From the NCBI RefSeq assembly GCF_000973625.1, contig NZ_CP007501.1:434001-498000 (forward strand): DNA of 64,000 bases, written 5' to 3'. Position numbers and translations under genes: made by a program. The notes under the pieces were generated by a model. The model saw nothing but the letters and a program-made list of their open reading frames with translations. It searched no databases and had not been told where the DNA came from. The stretch comes from Polynucleobacter duraquae. GTDB taxonomy: Bacteria; Pseudomonadota; Gammaproteobacteria; Burkholderiales; Burkholderiaceae. Of this stretch, positions 8,694-18,553 are shown piece by piece. Every line of letters begins with the position of its first letter. The first letter of the stretch is position 1.

Positions 8694-9257
8694 TTAGTTC
8701 ATGACGCTCTTGGCAAAGGTGGCGCCGACATCTTCAGGGAAAAAGTAAACCAGCATTAATTCATTGCGGTTATTGAGGCTTCTGCCAATCTGAAAGGCTA
8801 CCTGTCCGCCTCCAAAAACATAACTTTTTGTCTTACGAACCCCGGATGCAAAAGCGCTTTCTTGACCGGCGGAGGGGCTGTAATCTAGTCCATATTTGAT
8901 AGTGAAGCGTTCAATAATCGCATCTGCCACCTCTTGCTTGTAGTACCCCAACTCTTTTTTCATAAGGACCATGCGACCAGCCTCGTTATAGATCAGCCAA
9001 AGATCTTCATCTTTTTCACCATTTTTAACCTTACAACTATAGGTTAAGTCATATTGGGTGCACTTAAATTTTTCAATCGCCTCTTGTCCGCTGATATTAA
9101 ATGGGATGCCAGCATATTCTTCCATCGGTAGCTTGACGCTTACAGTATCCGGTAGCCAAATCTCCGCTTTAGGAGCGGGGTCATTGTTGCCGCAGGCTAA
9201 AAGACTGACGGTGCTGAAGGCTAAGACGGCTCTACTAAAATTGCGAAGGATGTACAT
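8694..9257 (-). CDS. Uncharacterised lipoprotein
   Basis: The predicted 187-residue protein begins with a lipoprotein signal peptide (ILRNFSRAVLAFSTVSLLAC) whose lipobox is L-L-A-C, followed by GNNDPAPK. The mature part is a small soluble domain with two further cysteines (KFKCTQYDLTYSCKV). I do not recognise a named family. The ATG at 9257 is preferred over an in-frame TTG 24 bases upstream because it gives a normal signal peptide. It faces flhB tail to tail and is not part of the flagellar operon. Confidence 0.75.
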   Translation of the reverse strand: MYILRNFSRAVLAFSTVSLLACGNNDPAPKAEIWLPDTVSVKLPMEEYAGIPFNISGQEAIEKFKCTQYDLTYSCKVKNGEKDEDLWLIYNEAGRMVLMKKELGYYKQEVADAIIERFTIKYGLDYSPSAGQESAFASGVRKTKSYVFGGGQVAFQIGRSLNNRNELMLVYFFPEDVGATFAKSVMN

Positions 9258-9505
9258 AGGTTTTTGTTTGGAAGTTGCCAAAAATCTAATATAGCCTAAT
9301 TTGGCGAGGATTCAAATAACCTGGAAAAAAATTGATAAATTAAGCTAAAGGGCAAGTTGGTCGACAATCAATTTCAATTAAATCAATGTCAAATTCAGGA
9401 AGCTTAGTGACCTGTGAAATTCCTTTGGATAGTTTAAAAAATAAGAAAGATCAAATCTCTAAGAAGTAGTTTACGCTATTAAATAGTAACTAACAGAGTC
9501 ATGCC

Positions 9506-11749
9506 TTAAGATGAAATTGGTAAGGTGTTTTTTGATTTCAAATATGAATCTTCTAAAAATTGCTCAAGCATCCTAATAGGCTTAAGGTCAAAATACAGCG
9601 AATCACGACTTTCCATAATTTTATTGCTAATAAATCGATTATATTTTTGGTCGGTGATAACTTTTACTGTTAGATTTACAAAATCATCGTCATCTTGGGT
9701 TATTAACTCCTGCAAACCTATTTTTTTTAAAATTCCACTTGCTAAGCGTCCCCTCATAAATTTTCCCTCGCGGGTAACAATAGGAAGTCCACATTCGATT
9801 GCTTGAAATGCTGTGTTGAATCCAGAGAAGCCGATAGTATCAAGATAAATATCAGCTCGACTCATTAAGCCATAAAAAGCCGACTTGGGCTGCCAAGGTA
9901 TAAAAACACAATAGTTTTGAATATCGAGCCCAGACTCCAAAAATTGCAAAGTAAGCCGCTCTTGAAGAAGATAAGTGAGTTGTTTATTTGAATATATAAA
10001 GAATATAAATTGGCATTTCCCCAGCCGTTTGGCTATGTCAACAAAAATATGGTCATGCTGCGGTTGATATTTAAACGGCGTACCGGGACAGAGTAGCAAA
10101 GGTTGGTCTGCCTTAATGCAGAATTTTTCTAAATCCGTATAAATGGGAGTTAAGTTTGAAGGTTTATGGTGAGAGCCCAAGTTGGGCAATTTAATTAGCT
10201 GCTCTGTATAGTGTTCTTCACCGTTATCAGGTTCCAATAAATCTGCAGATAGGTAGTAATCAATTGTTGGAAATCCAGTTGTGTTCGGATGGCCCCATGA
10301 TGCAACTTGGACCGGAGCTAATCTCAGATTAGCTAGCTTTGCTGACATCGGATCTATTCCAATTTCCGGGTATAACAAAACATCAATTTGGGCGGCAATA
10401 ATAGCGTTCACCCAAGAACTTAGATCATCACCGCATGTAATGAAGTCTTTCGAAATTGATTTTGCAAATTCTGTTTCTTTATCAATCTTGTATCCAGTAT
10501 AGAAAAAAATCAACTCGAAACGATTAGGGTCAAGATGCTCAACCCACCCCCTAGTAATTGCATCCCAAACAGGGTGTTGATGAATATGGTGAGAAACTAT
10601 TCCTAGTTTTATGGGTTTATTAAAAAGATTTGGCTCAGGAAAGAAACTTTCTTTTCGTTGCCAATGTCTCATAAGTCTGTGACATAGTGCCCCATATTTT
10701 AAAAGGAGCTCTCGATTATTCACTTCTTGGTAAGCGAGATAAAAAGGCTGTGCTGATCCGACAGCTTTATGCCCATCCTCAAGACGTTCTTGTGTAAACC
10801 AGATGTCCATATCAGATAATTCTTGTAAAAATTCTACACGAGAGGATTTGGATGCCTCAATATGGTTTTGAATGATGGGTAATACGGATATAGCTCGTCC
10901 CCAACGAGCCAAGGCAAAGTCGGGATCAATACTTAAAGCTTGGTTATAGCTGTCCTTTGCTTCACTTTGCCTGCCAAGATCTTTTAAGATAAGGCTGCGA
11001 TTGAAGTGAATTTCTGCAATATTAGGTTTGATCTCAATCGCCTTGTCGTAACTTACAAGAGCCTCTTCTAAACGCTGAAGTTGATTTAAGGTATTTCCGC
11101 GATGAGAGAAGGCTTCTGCGTAATCGGGTTTGATCTCAATGGCCTTGTCGTAACTTACAAGAGCCTCTTCTAAACGCTGAAGTTGATTTAAGGCATTACC
11201 ACGATTAGAGTAGGCTTCTGCGTAATCGGGTTTGATCTCAATCGCCTTGTCGTAACTTACAAGAGCCTCTTCTAAACGCTGAAGTTCTTTTAAGACATTA
11301 CTTCGATTGAAATGGGCTTCGGCAAGATTAGGCTTGATCTCAATCGCCTTGTCGTAACTTACAAGAGCCTCTTCTAAACGCTGAAGTTGATTTAAGGCAT
11401 TACCACGATTAGAGTAGGCTTCTGCGTAATCGGGTTTGATTTCAATAGCTTTGTTATAGCTGAGAAGTGCTTCTTCAAAACGCTGAAGTTCTTTTAATGC
11501 AAGGCCATAATTAGAGTAGGCTTCTGCGTAATCGGGGTTAATTTTTAATGCTTTAGTTAAGAAATTAAGCGCTTTTGTAAATTGCTTAGTCTGAACTGAT
11601 AAAGTACCTAACAGCTGTAGCGCATCAAAATGATTTGCCTCTATTGCTAGTACTAGTTGATAAATGGCTTCCGCCTCTTCAAGCTTCCCTTCATGATGTA
11701 AGGCAATGCCTTTTTCAACTAAATCAGATATTTGATTTTCTTGCATCAT
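9506..11749 (-). CDS. TPR protein with GT41 (O-GlcNAc-transferase/SPINDLY-type) glycosyltransferase domain
   Basis: The N-terminal 290 residues are about eight 34-residue TPR repeats of the form EALVSYDKAIEIKPDYAEAY. The C-terminal half, from about residue 380, is a GT41 domain: LGIVSHHIHQHPVWDAI, VQVASWGHPNTTGFPTIDYY, LLLCPGTPFKYQP and ADIYLDTIGFSGFNTAFQAI are its hallmark blocks. Bacterial relatives glycosylate proteins such as flagellin or adhesins, or act on surface glycans; the substrate here is unknown. Several TPR units are nearly identical at DNA level. I chose the ATG at 11749, with AGG 9 bases before it; a GTG at 11767 is possible. Confidence 0.88.
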   Translation of the reverse strand: MMQENQISDLVEKGIALHHEGKLEEAEAIYQLVLAIEANHFDALQLLGTLSVQTKQFTKALNFLTKALKINPDYAEAYSNYGLALKELQRFEEALLSYNKAIEIKPDYAEAYSNRGNALNQLQRLEEALVSYDKAIEIKPNLAEAHFNRSNVLKELQRLEEALVSYDKAIEIKPDYAEAYSNRGNALNQLQRLEEALVSYDKAIEIKPDYAEAFSHRGNTLNQLQRLEEALVSYDKAIEIKPNIAEIHFNRSLILKDLGRQSEAKDSYNQALSIDPDFALARWGRAISVLPIIQNHIEASKSSRVEFLQELSDMDIWFTQERLEDGHKAVGSAQPFYLAYQEVNNRELLLKYGALCHRLMRHWQRKESFFPEPNLFNKPIKLGIVSHHIHQHPVWDAITRGWVEHLDPNRFELIFFYTGYKIDKETEFAKSISKDFITCGDDLSSWVNAIIAAQIDVLLYPEIGIDPMSAKLANLRLAPVQVASWGHPNTTGFPTIDYYLSADLLEPDNGEEHYTEQLIKLPNLGSHHKPSNLTPIYTDLEKFCIKADQPLLLCPGTPFKYQPQHDHIFVDIAKRLGKCQFIFFIYSNKQLTYLLQERLTLQFLESGLDIQNYCVFIPWQPKSAFYGLMSRADIYLDTIGFSGFNTAFQAIECGLPIVTREGKFMRGRLASGILKKIGLQELITQDDDDFVNLTVKVITDQKYNRFISNKIMESRDSLYFDLKPIRMLEQFLEDSYLKSKNTLPISS
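11041..11448 (-). repeat. 102-bp tandem repeat inside the TPR region
   Basis: The segment CCTTGTCGTAACTTACAAGA recurs at 11041, 11143, 11245 and 11347, exactly 102 bases apart, and most of each unit is the same. 102 bases encode one 34-residue TPR. More diverged units flank the four close copies. Near-identical DNA copies of this length point to recent expansion or homogenisation and could vary in number between strains. Confidence 0.9.
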
Positions 11750-12030
11750 TTGGCTAAGCCTGATCACTTGCTATTAGGAATACTCGGTCGGCGAGACATT
11801 AATAAATTTTAACAATAAATAATATGTCTCATAAAAACTAATTGGTAATCTCTTATATGCAATATAAAGCTATCACTGATCCCGTTGTTTGGTGACGGTA
11901 AGTAAATAAGACTAGAGCCAGATTAAATGAATATAAAGAAAATCGTATTTGCCTTGGCACACCTAAGTTTGGGCTATATCGTTATTTCAATTAAGGCATT
12001 CTAGATTATAGAAAGGTAAAAAGAATTATT

Positions 12031-12747
12031 CTAAGGACTTTTACCAGAAAGCGATGGCGCAACATAAGTAAAATCGGCTTGATTGCCATAAACGACTTGA
12101 TTTGGTTGTATGCGAGACTTCTTTTCAATCACTACAACGCTATCATAAAAATGAATTGAGTCAGTTGCTTGTGTAAAGTAATTTTTCGATAAAGAAGGGC
12201 TTTCCTCGACATGAAAGGCGTTGAGTTGATCTATTAGTTTTTTTGAATACTCAATAAACGTGCCTGTCTTTAAGTGTCCCCCTCCAAAGGCTGGCATATA
12301 AGAGGTATGAGTGTCTTCACAAAGGTAAACGCCATCATCACGCAATGGAGCATATAGTCCCTCTAAAGTTGTAATTTGCTGTTCCATTCTATGGCCCCCA
12401 TCATCAATCACAACGGCAAATTTTGGATACTGCTTAGATAATTCCTGCAAGAATTTTGGGTCAGCTTGATCCCCAATGACCACCTCAATTCCTGGCTCTT
12501 CATATTTTTTACAGCCCGGATTGATATCAACCCCAACTATTGTTGCCATGGAACCAAAATAATCTTTCCACATCTTTAAAGAGCCCCCGTTAAAAATCCC
12601 AATTTCAATCATTGTTATTGGTTCTCCCCGAAAGCGTGACAGGTGTCGGTGGTATATGTCGAAATAATGTCGCCAGCGATGAACAATCTGGCCGCTAGGG
12701 TTTTGCTCTAGATATTCAATCAACGGATTTATCGCTCTATTGCTCAA
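12031..12747 (-). CDS. Class I SAM-dependent methyltransferase, sugar O-methyltransferase/cephalosporin-hydroxylase-like
   Basis: This 238-residue protein has a Rossmann methyltransferase core with MIEIGIFNGGSLKMWKDYFG as the SAM-binding loop, IVGVDINPG at the end of strand 2, and VVIDDGGHRMEQQ after strand 4. This pattern is shared by sugar and macrolide O-methyltransferases annotated as CmcI-like. Among glycosyltransferase genes it probably methylates a surface sugar, though that is inference. The start is TTG, well supported by an AGGGGG ribosome-binding site 7 bases upstream. Confidence 0.8.
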   Translation of the reverse strand: MSNRAINPLIEYLEQNPSGQIVHRWRHYFDIYHRHLSRFRGEPITMIEIGIFNGGSLKMWKDYFGSMATIVGVDINPGCKKYEEPGIEVVIGDQADPKFLQELSKQYPKFAVVIDDGGHRMEQQITTLEGLYAPLRDDGVYLCEDTHTSYMPAFGGGHLKTGTFIEYSKKLIDQLNAFHVEESPSLSKNYFTQATDSIHFYDSVVVIEKKSRIQPNQVVYGNQADFTYVAPSLSGKSP

Positions 12748-13068
12748 TATTATTCCCCCTCAAAATTCATCATTTCTTTAATTATTGCCTAATCCACGCA
12801 GCATAAATCCTATTTTTTTATGAAAATGGGTTGAAAGAGTTACTTTATTGCCATAAGGGTTACAAAATCCATTGAAGGATTAATCAAACTGTCTCCACTC
12901 AAACCTTTCGATTGGTTCTAACATCTCATATGGGCTAAATACTACTATGGAAATTTCTAAAGAACTAAGGGCAAGTCATGCGAACATCTAAAAGGCTTTA
13001 CGAAGCATAAGGCCGTTGATTTCTTTTTAAGCGTAGAAATTAAAAACCAAATATATTAGAATTTGCCA
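12748..13068. other. AT-rich intergenic gap between divergent genes
   Basis: This stretch separates the methyltransferase gene (minus strand) from the first TPR glycosyltransferase (plus strand) and must hold their promoters. It is AT-rich. I saw no long reading frame, clear terminator or convincing promoter pair in it. Confidence 0.6.
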
Positions 13069-15459
13069 ATGTCTCGTCCACTTAATATCCCTAAACGTAA
13101 TTTACCGAGCTCAGCTAAGTATTCTCTACGACAAGGTCAACTAGAAACTTTGATTCAGCAGGCATTAGCCATGCATCAACAAGGAAAACTTAAAGAGGCA
13201 CAAGTTCTTTACGAGCAAGCCTTAGCGATACAGCCTAATCATTTTGATGCCCTACAGTTATTGGGTATATTGTCCACTCAGACCAATCAATTTACCAAAG
13301 CCGTTGATTTTCTAACTAAAGCGATCCAGATCAATCAAAATCATGCGAACTGTTTTTCTTATTGCGGTATTGCTTTACAAGAACTTCGTCGCTTTGACGA
13401 GGCTCTAATCTGCTACAACGAAGCTATTCGTATCAATCCCAGTAATGCAGAAGTCTTTTCTAATCGCGGCGTCATCTTACAAGAACTTAAACGTTTTGAA
13501 GAATCCTTGGAGAGTTACAACCAGGCTATTCATATTAATCCTCATTATGCGGAGGCCTTTTCTAACCGTGGAAACACATTAAAGGAGCTTCAGCGTTTTG
13601 ATGAAGCTTTAGCGAGCTATAACGAAGCTATTCGCATTAAGCATGATTATGAGGATGCCTATTACAATCGCGGCGTTATCCTGCAAGAGCTTGGGGTTTT
13701 AGACGAAGCCCTACTGAGTTTCGATCAAGCGATTCGCATTAATTCCAATTTCGCACAAGCCCATTCTAATCGAGGCGTTGTATTGCAAGGGCTTCAGCGT
13801 TTAGACGAAGCTCTAATTAGCTACAACGAGGCCATTCGCATTCATCCCCATTACGCAGAAGCCTACTCTAATAGGGGGATTGTCTTAAAAAATCTAGAGC
13901 GCTTTGATGAGGCTTTAATTAGCTACAACGAAGCGATTCGTATTGCTCCCCACTACGCAGAAGCCCACTCTAATCGCGGTAACGCCTTAAAAGAGCTTGA
14001 GCGTTTAGAAGAAGCTTTGGCGAGTTACGATACAGCGATTCGCATTAACCCCCACTACGCAGAAGCCTACTCTAATCGTGGTGTTGCCTTAAATATTCTT
14101 CAACGTTTAGACGAGGCTCTGATCAGTTGTGATCAAGCCATTCGTATTAATCCTCATTATGCAGAAGCCTACTCCAACCGCGGCGTTACCTTAAAAGAAC
14201 TTCGGCGTTTTGAGGAAGCTCTGATTAGTTATAACGATGCGCTTCGCATCAATCCCGATTACGCTGAAGCTTACTACAATCGTGGAAATGTTTTGCATGA
14301 GCTTCAGCGTTTCGAGGAGGCTCTAGTCAGCTTTGATACAGCCATACGCATGAAGCCTGATTACGCAGAAGCGCACTCTAATCGGGGTAATGCCCTGCAA
14401 GATCTCAAACGGTTTGATGAAGCCCTAGTAAGTTACAAGAAGGCTATTGAGATTAAGTCCGACTATACGGTTGCGCACCACAATTTATCTTTATGCCACT
14501 TGTTACTGGGTAATTTTAAGGATGGTTGGCAAGAATATGAATGGCGCTGGAAGAACGAGAGCGTCACTCGCCTACAAAGTAACCGAAACTTCCCTCAGCC
14601 CCTGTGGCTTGGAGAACAATCCCTGGTGGGTAAAACCATCTTGCTCCATGCGGAGCAGGGGTTAGGAGACACAATTCAATTTTGTCGTTATGCTTCTTTA
14701 GTCGCCCAGCTTGGCGCTACAGTCATTTTAGAAGTGCAACGCCCTTTAATTAAACTGCTGCAAAACTTAGAAGGCGTTAGTCAGCTTGTGGCGATGGGTG
14801 ATCCCTTACCTGCATTTGATTACCAATGCCCACTCTTGAGTTTGCCTCTAGCATTTAAAACAGAAATTGAGAGCATCCCCAATCAGGTTCCGTACATTAA
14901 AGCACCCCCAAGACAAGAGGATTATTGGAAAACCAAGCTAGCAGCGCACCAAAAGCTTAAAGTAGGTCTTGTTTGGAATGGGGGCTTTCGTCCCAATCAA
15001 CCCGAGCTTTGGAGTCTGAATGCTAGGCGCAATATTCCTCTTGCCCAAATCGCTCAAATTAGCATTCCAGATATCGATTTTTATAGCTTGCAAAAAGGCG
15101 AGCCTGCAGAATCTGAACTTATCCAAAGCGGTAATCAATATTGGGATCCATCAAATTTTTATAACTTTGTGAGTGAACTGGAGGACTTTTCAGATACGGC
15201 AGCACTGATTGCGAATCTGGATCTCATTATTAGTGTAGATACCTCAACAGCACACCTAGCTGCAGCAATGGGTAAACCCGTCTGGCTATTAAATCGATTT
15301 GATACTTGCTGGCGTTGGCTATTAGATAGAAAAGATAGTCCTTGGTACCCAACAATTACGCTCTATCAACAAGAAAAGATGGGGGATTGGGAGGGTGTCA
15401 TAGAGAGGGTTAAGGGGGATTTGGAAGGATTTGCGGTGCAGAGCTTAAACAGTAGTTAA
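13069..15459 (+). CDS. TPR protein with C-terminal GT9-like glycosyltransferase domain (long paralogue)
   Basis: About thirteen 34-residue TPR units run from residue 20 to 500 (for example EALISYNEAIRINPHYAEAY). A C-terminal domain of roughly 290 residues resembles GT9/heptosyltransferase folds, with LLHAEQGLGDTIQFCRYASL, LKVGLVWNGGFRPNQP and LIISVDTSTAHLAAAMGKPV, the latter a nucleotide-sugar binding signature. Proteins of this layout are common in betaproteobacterial glycan and flagellar islands. I use the ATG at 13069; a TTG two codons earlier is also possible. From 13954 on it aligns to the next gene at a constant offset of 2031 bases. Confidence 0.85.
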   Translation: MSRPLNIPKRNLPSSAKYSLRQGQLETLIQQALAMHQQGKLKEAQVLYEQALAIQPNHFDALQLLGILSTQTNQFTKAVDFLTKAIQINQNHANCFSYCGIALQELRRFDEALICYNEAIRINPSNAEVFSNRGVILQELKRFEESLESYNQAIHINPHYAEAFSNRGNTLKELQRFDEALASYNEAIRIKHDYEDAYYNRGVILQELGVLDEALLSFDQAIRINSNFAQAHSNRGVVLQGLQRLDEALISYNEAIRIHPHYAEAYSNRGIVLKNLERFDEALISYNEAIRIAPHYAEAHSNRGNALKELERLEEALASYDTAIRINPHYAEAYSNRGVALNILQRLDEALISCDQAIRINPHYAEAYSNRGVTLKELRRFEEALISYNDALRINPDYAEAYYNRGNVLHELQRFEEALVSFDTAIRMKPDYAEAHSNRGNALQDLKRFDEALVSYKKAIEIKSDYTVAHHNLSLCHLLLGNFKDGWQEYEWRWKNESVTRLQSNRNFPQPLWLGEQSLVGKTILLHAEQGLGDTIQFCRYASLVAQLGATVILEVQRPLIKLLQNLEGVSQLVAMGDPLPAFDYQCPLLSLPLAFKTEIESIPNQVPYIKAPPRQEDYWKTKLAAHQKLKVGLVWNGGFRPNQPELWSLNARRNIPLAQIAQISIPDIDFYSLQKGEPAESELIQSGNQYWDPSNFYNFVSELEDFSDTAALIANLDLIISVDTSTAHLAAAMGKPVWLLNRFDTCWRWLLDRKDSPWYPTITLYQQEKMGDWEGVIERVKGDLEGFAVQSLNSS
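14401..15436 (+). repeat. Long direct repeat, copy 1
   Basis: This segment encodes the last TPR and the whole GT9-like domain. Every line I compared matches 16432-17467 base for base, over about 1036 bases. Similarity continues upstream at the same 2031-base offset to about 13954, broken by diverged patches. Identity stops at the base after TTTGCGG near the stop codons. Confidence 0.93.
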
Positions 15460-15663
15460 TTAAAAAATAACCCATTTTTATTTTTAATTGCATACTTTTT
15501 GATCAATAACCATATAGGTTTTATTTTGCATGGGCTAAGTAATAATTAAAGTAATATGTAAGTAATAATCTGACATCTTAATTCGGATCTTATTAGATAG
15601 AATGTATTAACCATTACCATATCCAATGTCCCTCAGTGCAAGTAATCCAGCCTAGTTAAATAA

Positions 15664-17472
15664 GTGTCACATCAAGATCTAGTATCGCGCTTAGTAGAAC
15701 AAGGCTTTACCTTGCATCAGCAAGGTAGGTTTAAAGAAGCGCAAGTACTTTATGAGCAGGCTTTAATATTGCAGCCTAATCATCTTGATGCATTACAATT
15801 GTTAGGTACATTATTCACCCAGACCAAGCAATTTACAAAAGCGGTTGATTTCTTAACTAAAGCAATACAGGTCAATCCTAATTTTGTAGATGCCTATTCT
15901 AATCGCGGCATTGCTTTACAAGAGCTTCAACGTTTAGATGAGGCACTTGCCAGTTACGATCAGGCTATTGCCATCAAACCTGATTACGCAGAAGCCCACT
16001 CTAATCGCGGCAACGCCTTAAAAGAGCTTGAGCGTTTAGAAGAAGCTTTGGCGAGTTACGATACAGCGATTCGCATTAACCCCCACTACGCAGAAGCCTA
16101 TTCCAATCGCGGCGTTACCTTAAAAATTCTTCAACGTTTAGAGGAGGCCTTAGCTAGTTATAGCGAAGCGATTCGCATCAAGCCTGATTATGCAGAAGCT
16201 CATGCTAATCGTGCCAATGTCTTAAAAGAACTCCGGCGTTTTGAAGAGGCTCTAATCAGTTACAACGATGCGCTTCGCATCAATCCCCATTATGCAGAAG
16301 CCTACTCTAATTGTGGTGTTAACTTACAAGAACTTCAGCGTTTCGAGGAGGCTCTAGTCAGCTTTGATACAGCCATACGCATGAAGCCTGATTACGCAGA
16401 AGCGCACTCTAATCGGGGGGTTACTTTAAAAGATCTCAAACGGTTTGATGAAGCCCTAGTAAGTTACAAGAAGGCTATTGAGATTAAGTCCGACTATACG
16501 GTTGCGCACCACAATTTATCTTTATGCCACTTGTTACTGGGTAATTTTAAGGATGGTTGGCAAGAATATGAATGGCGCTGGAAGAACGAGAGCGTCACTC
16601 GCCTACAAAGTAACCGAAACTTCCCTCAGCCCCTGTGGCTTGGAGAACAATCCCTGGTGGGTAAAACCATCTTGCTCCATGCGGAGCAGGGGTTAGGAGA
16701 CACAATTCAATTTTGTCGTTATGCTTCTTTAGTCGCCCAGCTTGGCGCTACAGTCATTTTAGAAGTGCAACGCCCTTTAATTAAACTGCTGCAAAACTTA
16801 GAAGGCGTTAGTCAGCTTGTGGCGATGGGTGATCCCTTACCTGCATTTGATTACCAATGCCCACTCTTGAGTTTGCCTCTAGCATTTAAAACAGAAATTG
16901 AGAGCATCCCCAATCAGGTTCCGTACATTAAAGCACCCCCAAGACAAGAGGATTATTGGAAAACCAAGCTAGCAGCGCACCAAAAGCTTAAAGTAGGTCT
17001 TGTTTGGAATGGGGGCTTTCGTCCCAATCAACCCGAGCTTTGGAGTCTGAATGCTAGGCGCAATATTCCTCTTGCCCAAATCGCTCAAATTAGCATTCCA
17101 GATATCGATTTTTATAGCTTGCAAAAAGGCGAGCCTGCAGAATCTGAACTTATCCAAAGCGGTAATCAATATTGGGATCCATCAAATTTTTATAACTTTG
17201 TGAGTGAACTGGAGGACTTTTCAGATACGGCAGCACTGATTGCGAATCTGGATCTCATTATTAGTGTAGATACCTCAACAGCACACCTAGCTGCAGCAAT
17301 GGGTAAACCCGTCTGGCTATTAAATCGATTTGATACTTGCTGGCGTTGGCTATTAGATAGAAAAGATAGTCCTTGGTACCCAACAATTACGCTCTATCAA
17401 CAAGAAAAGATGGGGGATTGGGAGGGTGTCATAGAGAGGGTTAAGGGGGATTTGGAAGGATTTGCGGGGTAA
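15664..17472 (+). CDS. TPR protein with C-terminal GT9-like glycosyltransferase domain (short paralogue)
   Basis: This 602-residue paralogue of the preceding gene has about eight TPR units instead of thirteen. Its C-terminal glycosyltransferase domain is the same residue for residue, except at the very end. The N-terminus (LVSRLVEQGFTLHQQGRFKE) is closer to the GT41 gene at 9506 than to its neighbour, so the pieces have been reshuffled. The start is GTG at 15664 without an obvious ribosome-binding site. A 204-base gap separates it from the first copy, so it may have its own promoter. The two enzymes should share donor and chemistry and differ in partner recognition. Confidence 0.85.
   Translation: MSHQDLVSRLVEQGFTLHQQGRFKEAQVLYEQALILQPNHLDALQLLGTLFTQTKQFTKAVDFLTKAIQVNPNFVDAYSNRGIALQELQRLDEALASYDQAIAIKPDYAEAHSNRGNALKELERLEEALASYDTAIRINPHYAEAYSNRGVTLKILQRLEEALASYSEAIRIKPDYAEAHANRANVLKELRRFEEALISYNDALRINPHYAEAYSNCGVNLQELQRFEEALVSFDTAIRMKPDYAEAHSNRGVTLKDLKRFDEALVSYKKAIEIKSDYTVAHHNLSLCHLLLGNFKDGWQEYEWRWKNESVTRLQSNRNFPQPLWLGEQSLVGKTILLHAEQGLGDTIQFCRYASLVAQLGATVILEVQRPLIKLLQNLEGVSQLVAMGDPLPAFDYQCPLLSLPLAFKTEIESIPNQVPYIKAPPRQEDYWKTKLAAHQKLKVGLVWNGGFRPNQPELWSLNARRNIPLAQIAQISIPDIDFYSLQKGEPAESELIQSGNQYWDPSNFYNFVSELEDFSDTAALIANLDLIISVDTSTAHLAAAMGKPVWLLNRFDTCWRWLLDRKDSPWYPTITLYQQEKMGDWEGVIERVKGDLEGFAG
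16432..17467 (+). repeat. Long direct repeat, copy 2
   Basis: This is the second copy of the 14401-15436 segment, in the same orientation and reading frame, starting 2031 bases downstream. Such a pair invites recombination: a single crossover would fuse the two genes and delete 2031 bases. Confidence 0.93.
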
Positions 17473-17814
17473 GGTAAAGAGGGGTGATGGGTAAGATGTG
17501 CCTGATTACAGGTTCCCTAGAACGGTAAATTCAAATTCAAATTCGTTATGAAATTGAGTGTGTAAAGAAAAAAATTATTTATTTCAACTAGGATTTTTAA
17601 GGATTCGTGTCATCAAAATATTAATCAGTCTAAAAATTAGACTTAAAACGCTAACTCTAAAGCTTTTATTGGTGCGTAGCAATTAAGTTTGATTCGGATT
17701 TAACCAGGTTCAGTATGCGGTAATCTTTTCTGGGCGCTACTACGAGATTCTTAATTTATTGTGGGATATTTTTCCAAGAGAATTTTTTAATTCTATGGCA
17801 TTAGCTATTCGAAC
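17473..17814. other. AT-rich gap between convergent genes
   Basis: This stretch lies between the end of the short TPR gene and the end of the minus-strand gene at 17815. It contains a short AAATTC triplicate near 17530 and otherwise nothing I can identify. No good terminator hairpin was found. Confidence 0.55.
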
Positions 17815-18528
17815 TCATTTTTTAAACCAGCAAGGAAAAGAATTTTCAATATCCCCTAGATGAGTTTCTTCCCACTGCTTTCCATGGCCACCTGCAAAGC
17901 CGGATAATTGAGGTCGAAGAGATCTACCTTTAATTAATAGCTGATCAAAATATATGGGAAGTGTTTCTTCAATACACTTGCCGATGGTTGTTTCATTTAA
18001 ACTATCATAAATTGGAAGAAGTATTGTGCGGCAATCTTCAATCGAAGCGTAAAAAAAGCGCGTATCTACAGTATCAAATTTACCATGCTCAAAAAGTGAC
18101 CAAAAAATACTTTTAACTTCACTTGTACTTATTAAATTGATAATTTTTGGTAGGTTGCGGCAAAAAACTTTTCCAGTGCTTTTGAAGAAAGAAGTTTCAC
18201 TTTTCAAAATTCTAGAGTGATTTAATGCAAATTCAATAAGTTTTCCTTCGGCATAACCTTTACCCTTTTGAATCATAGATTCATCTTTTTGTTGAAAAGT
18301 AATCTGTTCAACATCAATACCTGAGATCTTTAAAGTTTCAAGTTCATTTTCATCCAACACACTTGTTGAAGTTGAATCAACAATTAAGAGCTTTTTGATT
18401 CCAATTGAAGCCCAAAAATATACAGAGGACTTTGTAGTTATTAATCGCTGAGTCGGATCGCTTAAGTTCAAATACTTGATGCCAGAGGGTGGATTGATTG
18501 CGCAAGTAATAAGGACGGCTGGATTCAT
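17815..18528 (-). CDS. Uncharacterised protein of the surface-glycan block
   Basis: This 237-residue protein starts at ATG 18528 (MNPAVLITCAINPPSGIKYL). A longer frame reaches 18573 but would overlap the upstream gene and adds a non-conserved-looking N-terminus. An alternating hydrophobic start, VYFWASIGIKKLLIVDSTST and a FFKSTGKVFCRNLPKIINL segment recall the TGR-type motif of some polysaccharide glycosyltransferases. I cannot assign a family. It follows the next gene by 25 bases on the same strand, so the two are probably cotranscribed and act on the same glycan. Codon use is AT-rich like its neighbours. Confidence 0.65.
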   Translation of the reverse strand: MNPAVLITCAINPPSGIKYLNLSDPTQRLITTKSSVYFWASIGIKKLLIVDSTSTSVLDENELETLKISGIDVEQITFQQKDESMIQKGKGYAEGKLIEFALNHSRILKSETSFFKSTGKVFCRNLPKIINLISTSEVKSIFWSLFEHGKFDTVDTRFFYASIEDCRTILLPIYDSLNETTIGKCIEETLPIYFDQLLIKGRSLRPQLSGFAGGHGKQWEETHLGDIENSFPCWFKK

Positions 18529-18553
18529 AAATATGTTGTTTGATGGCAGGGGG

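Noticed and set aside
11927..12004. 25-codon hydrophobic frame in the gap before the methyltransferase gene
   Set aside because: It looks like a signal-peptide fragment but has no ribosome-binding site and stops at once. It may be chance in AT-rich DNA.
13069..17472. Assembly duplication of one TPR gene
   Set aside because: The N-terminal parts and intergenic region differ clearly, so two real genes are more likely; long reads would settle it.
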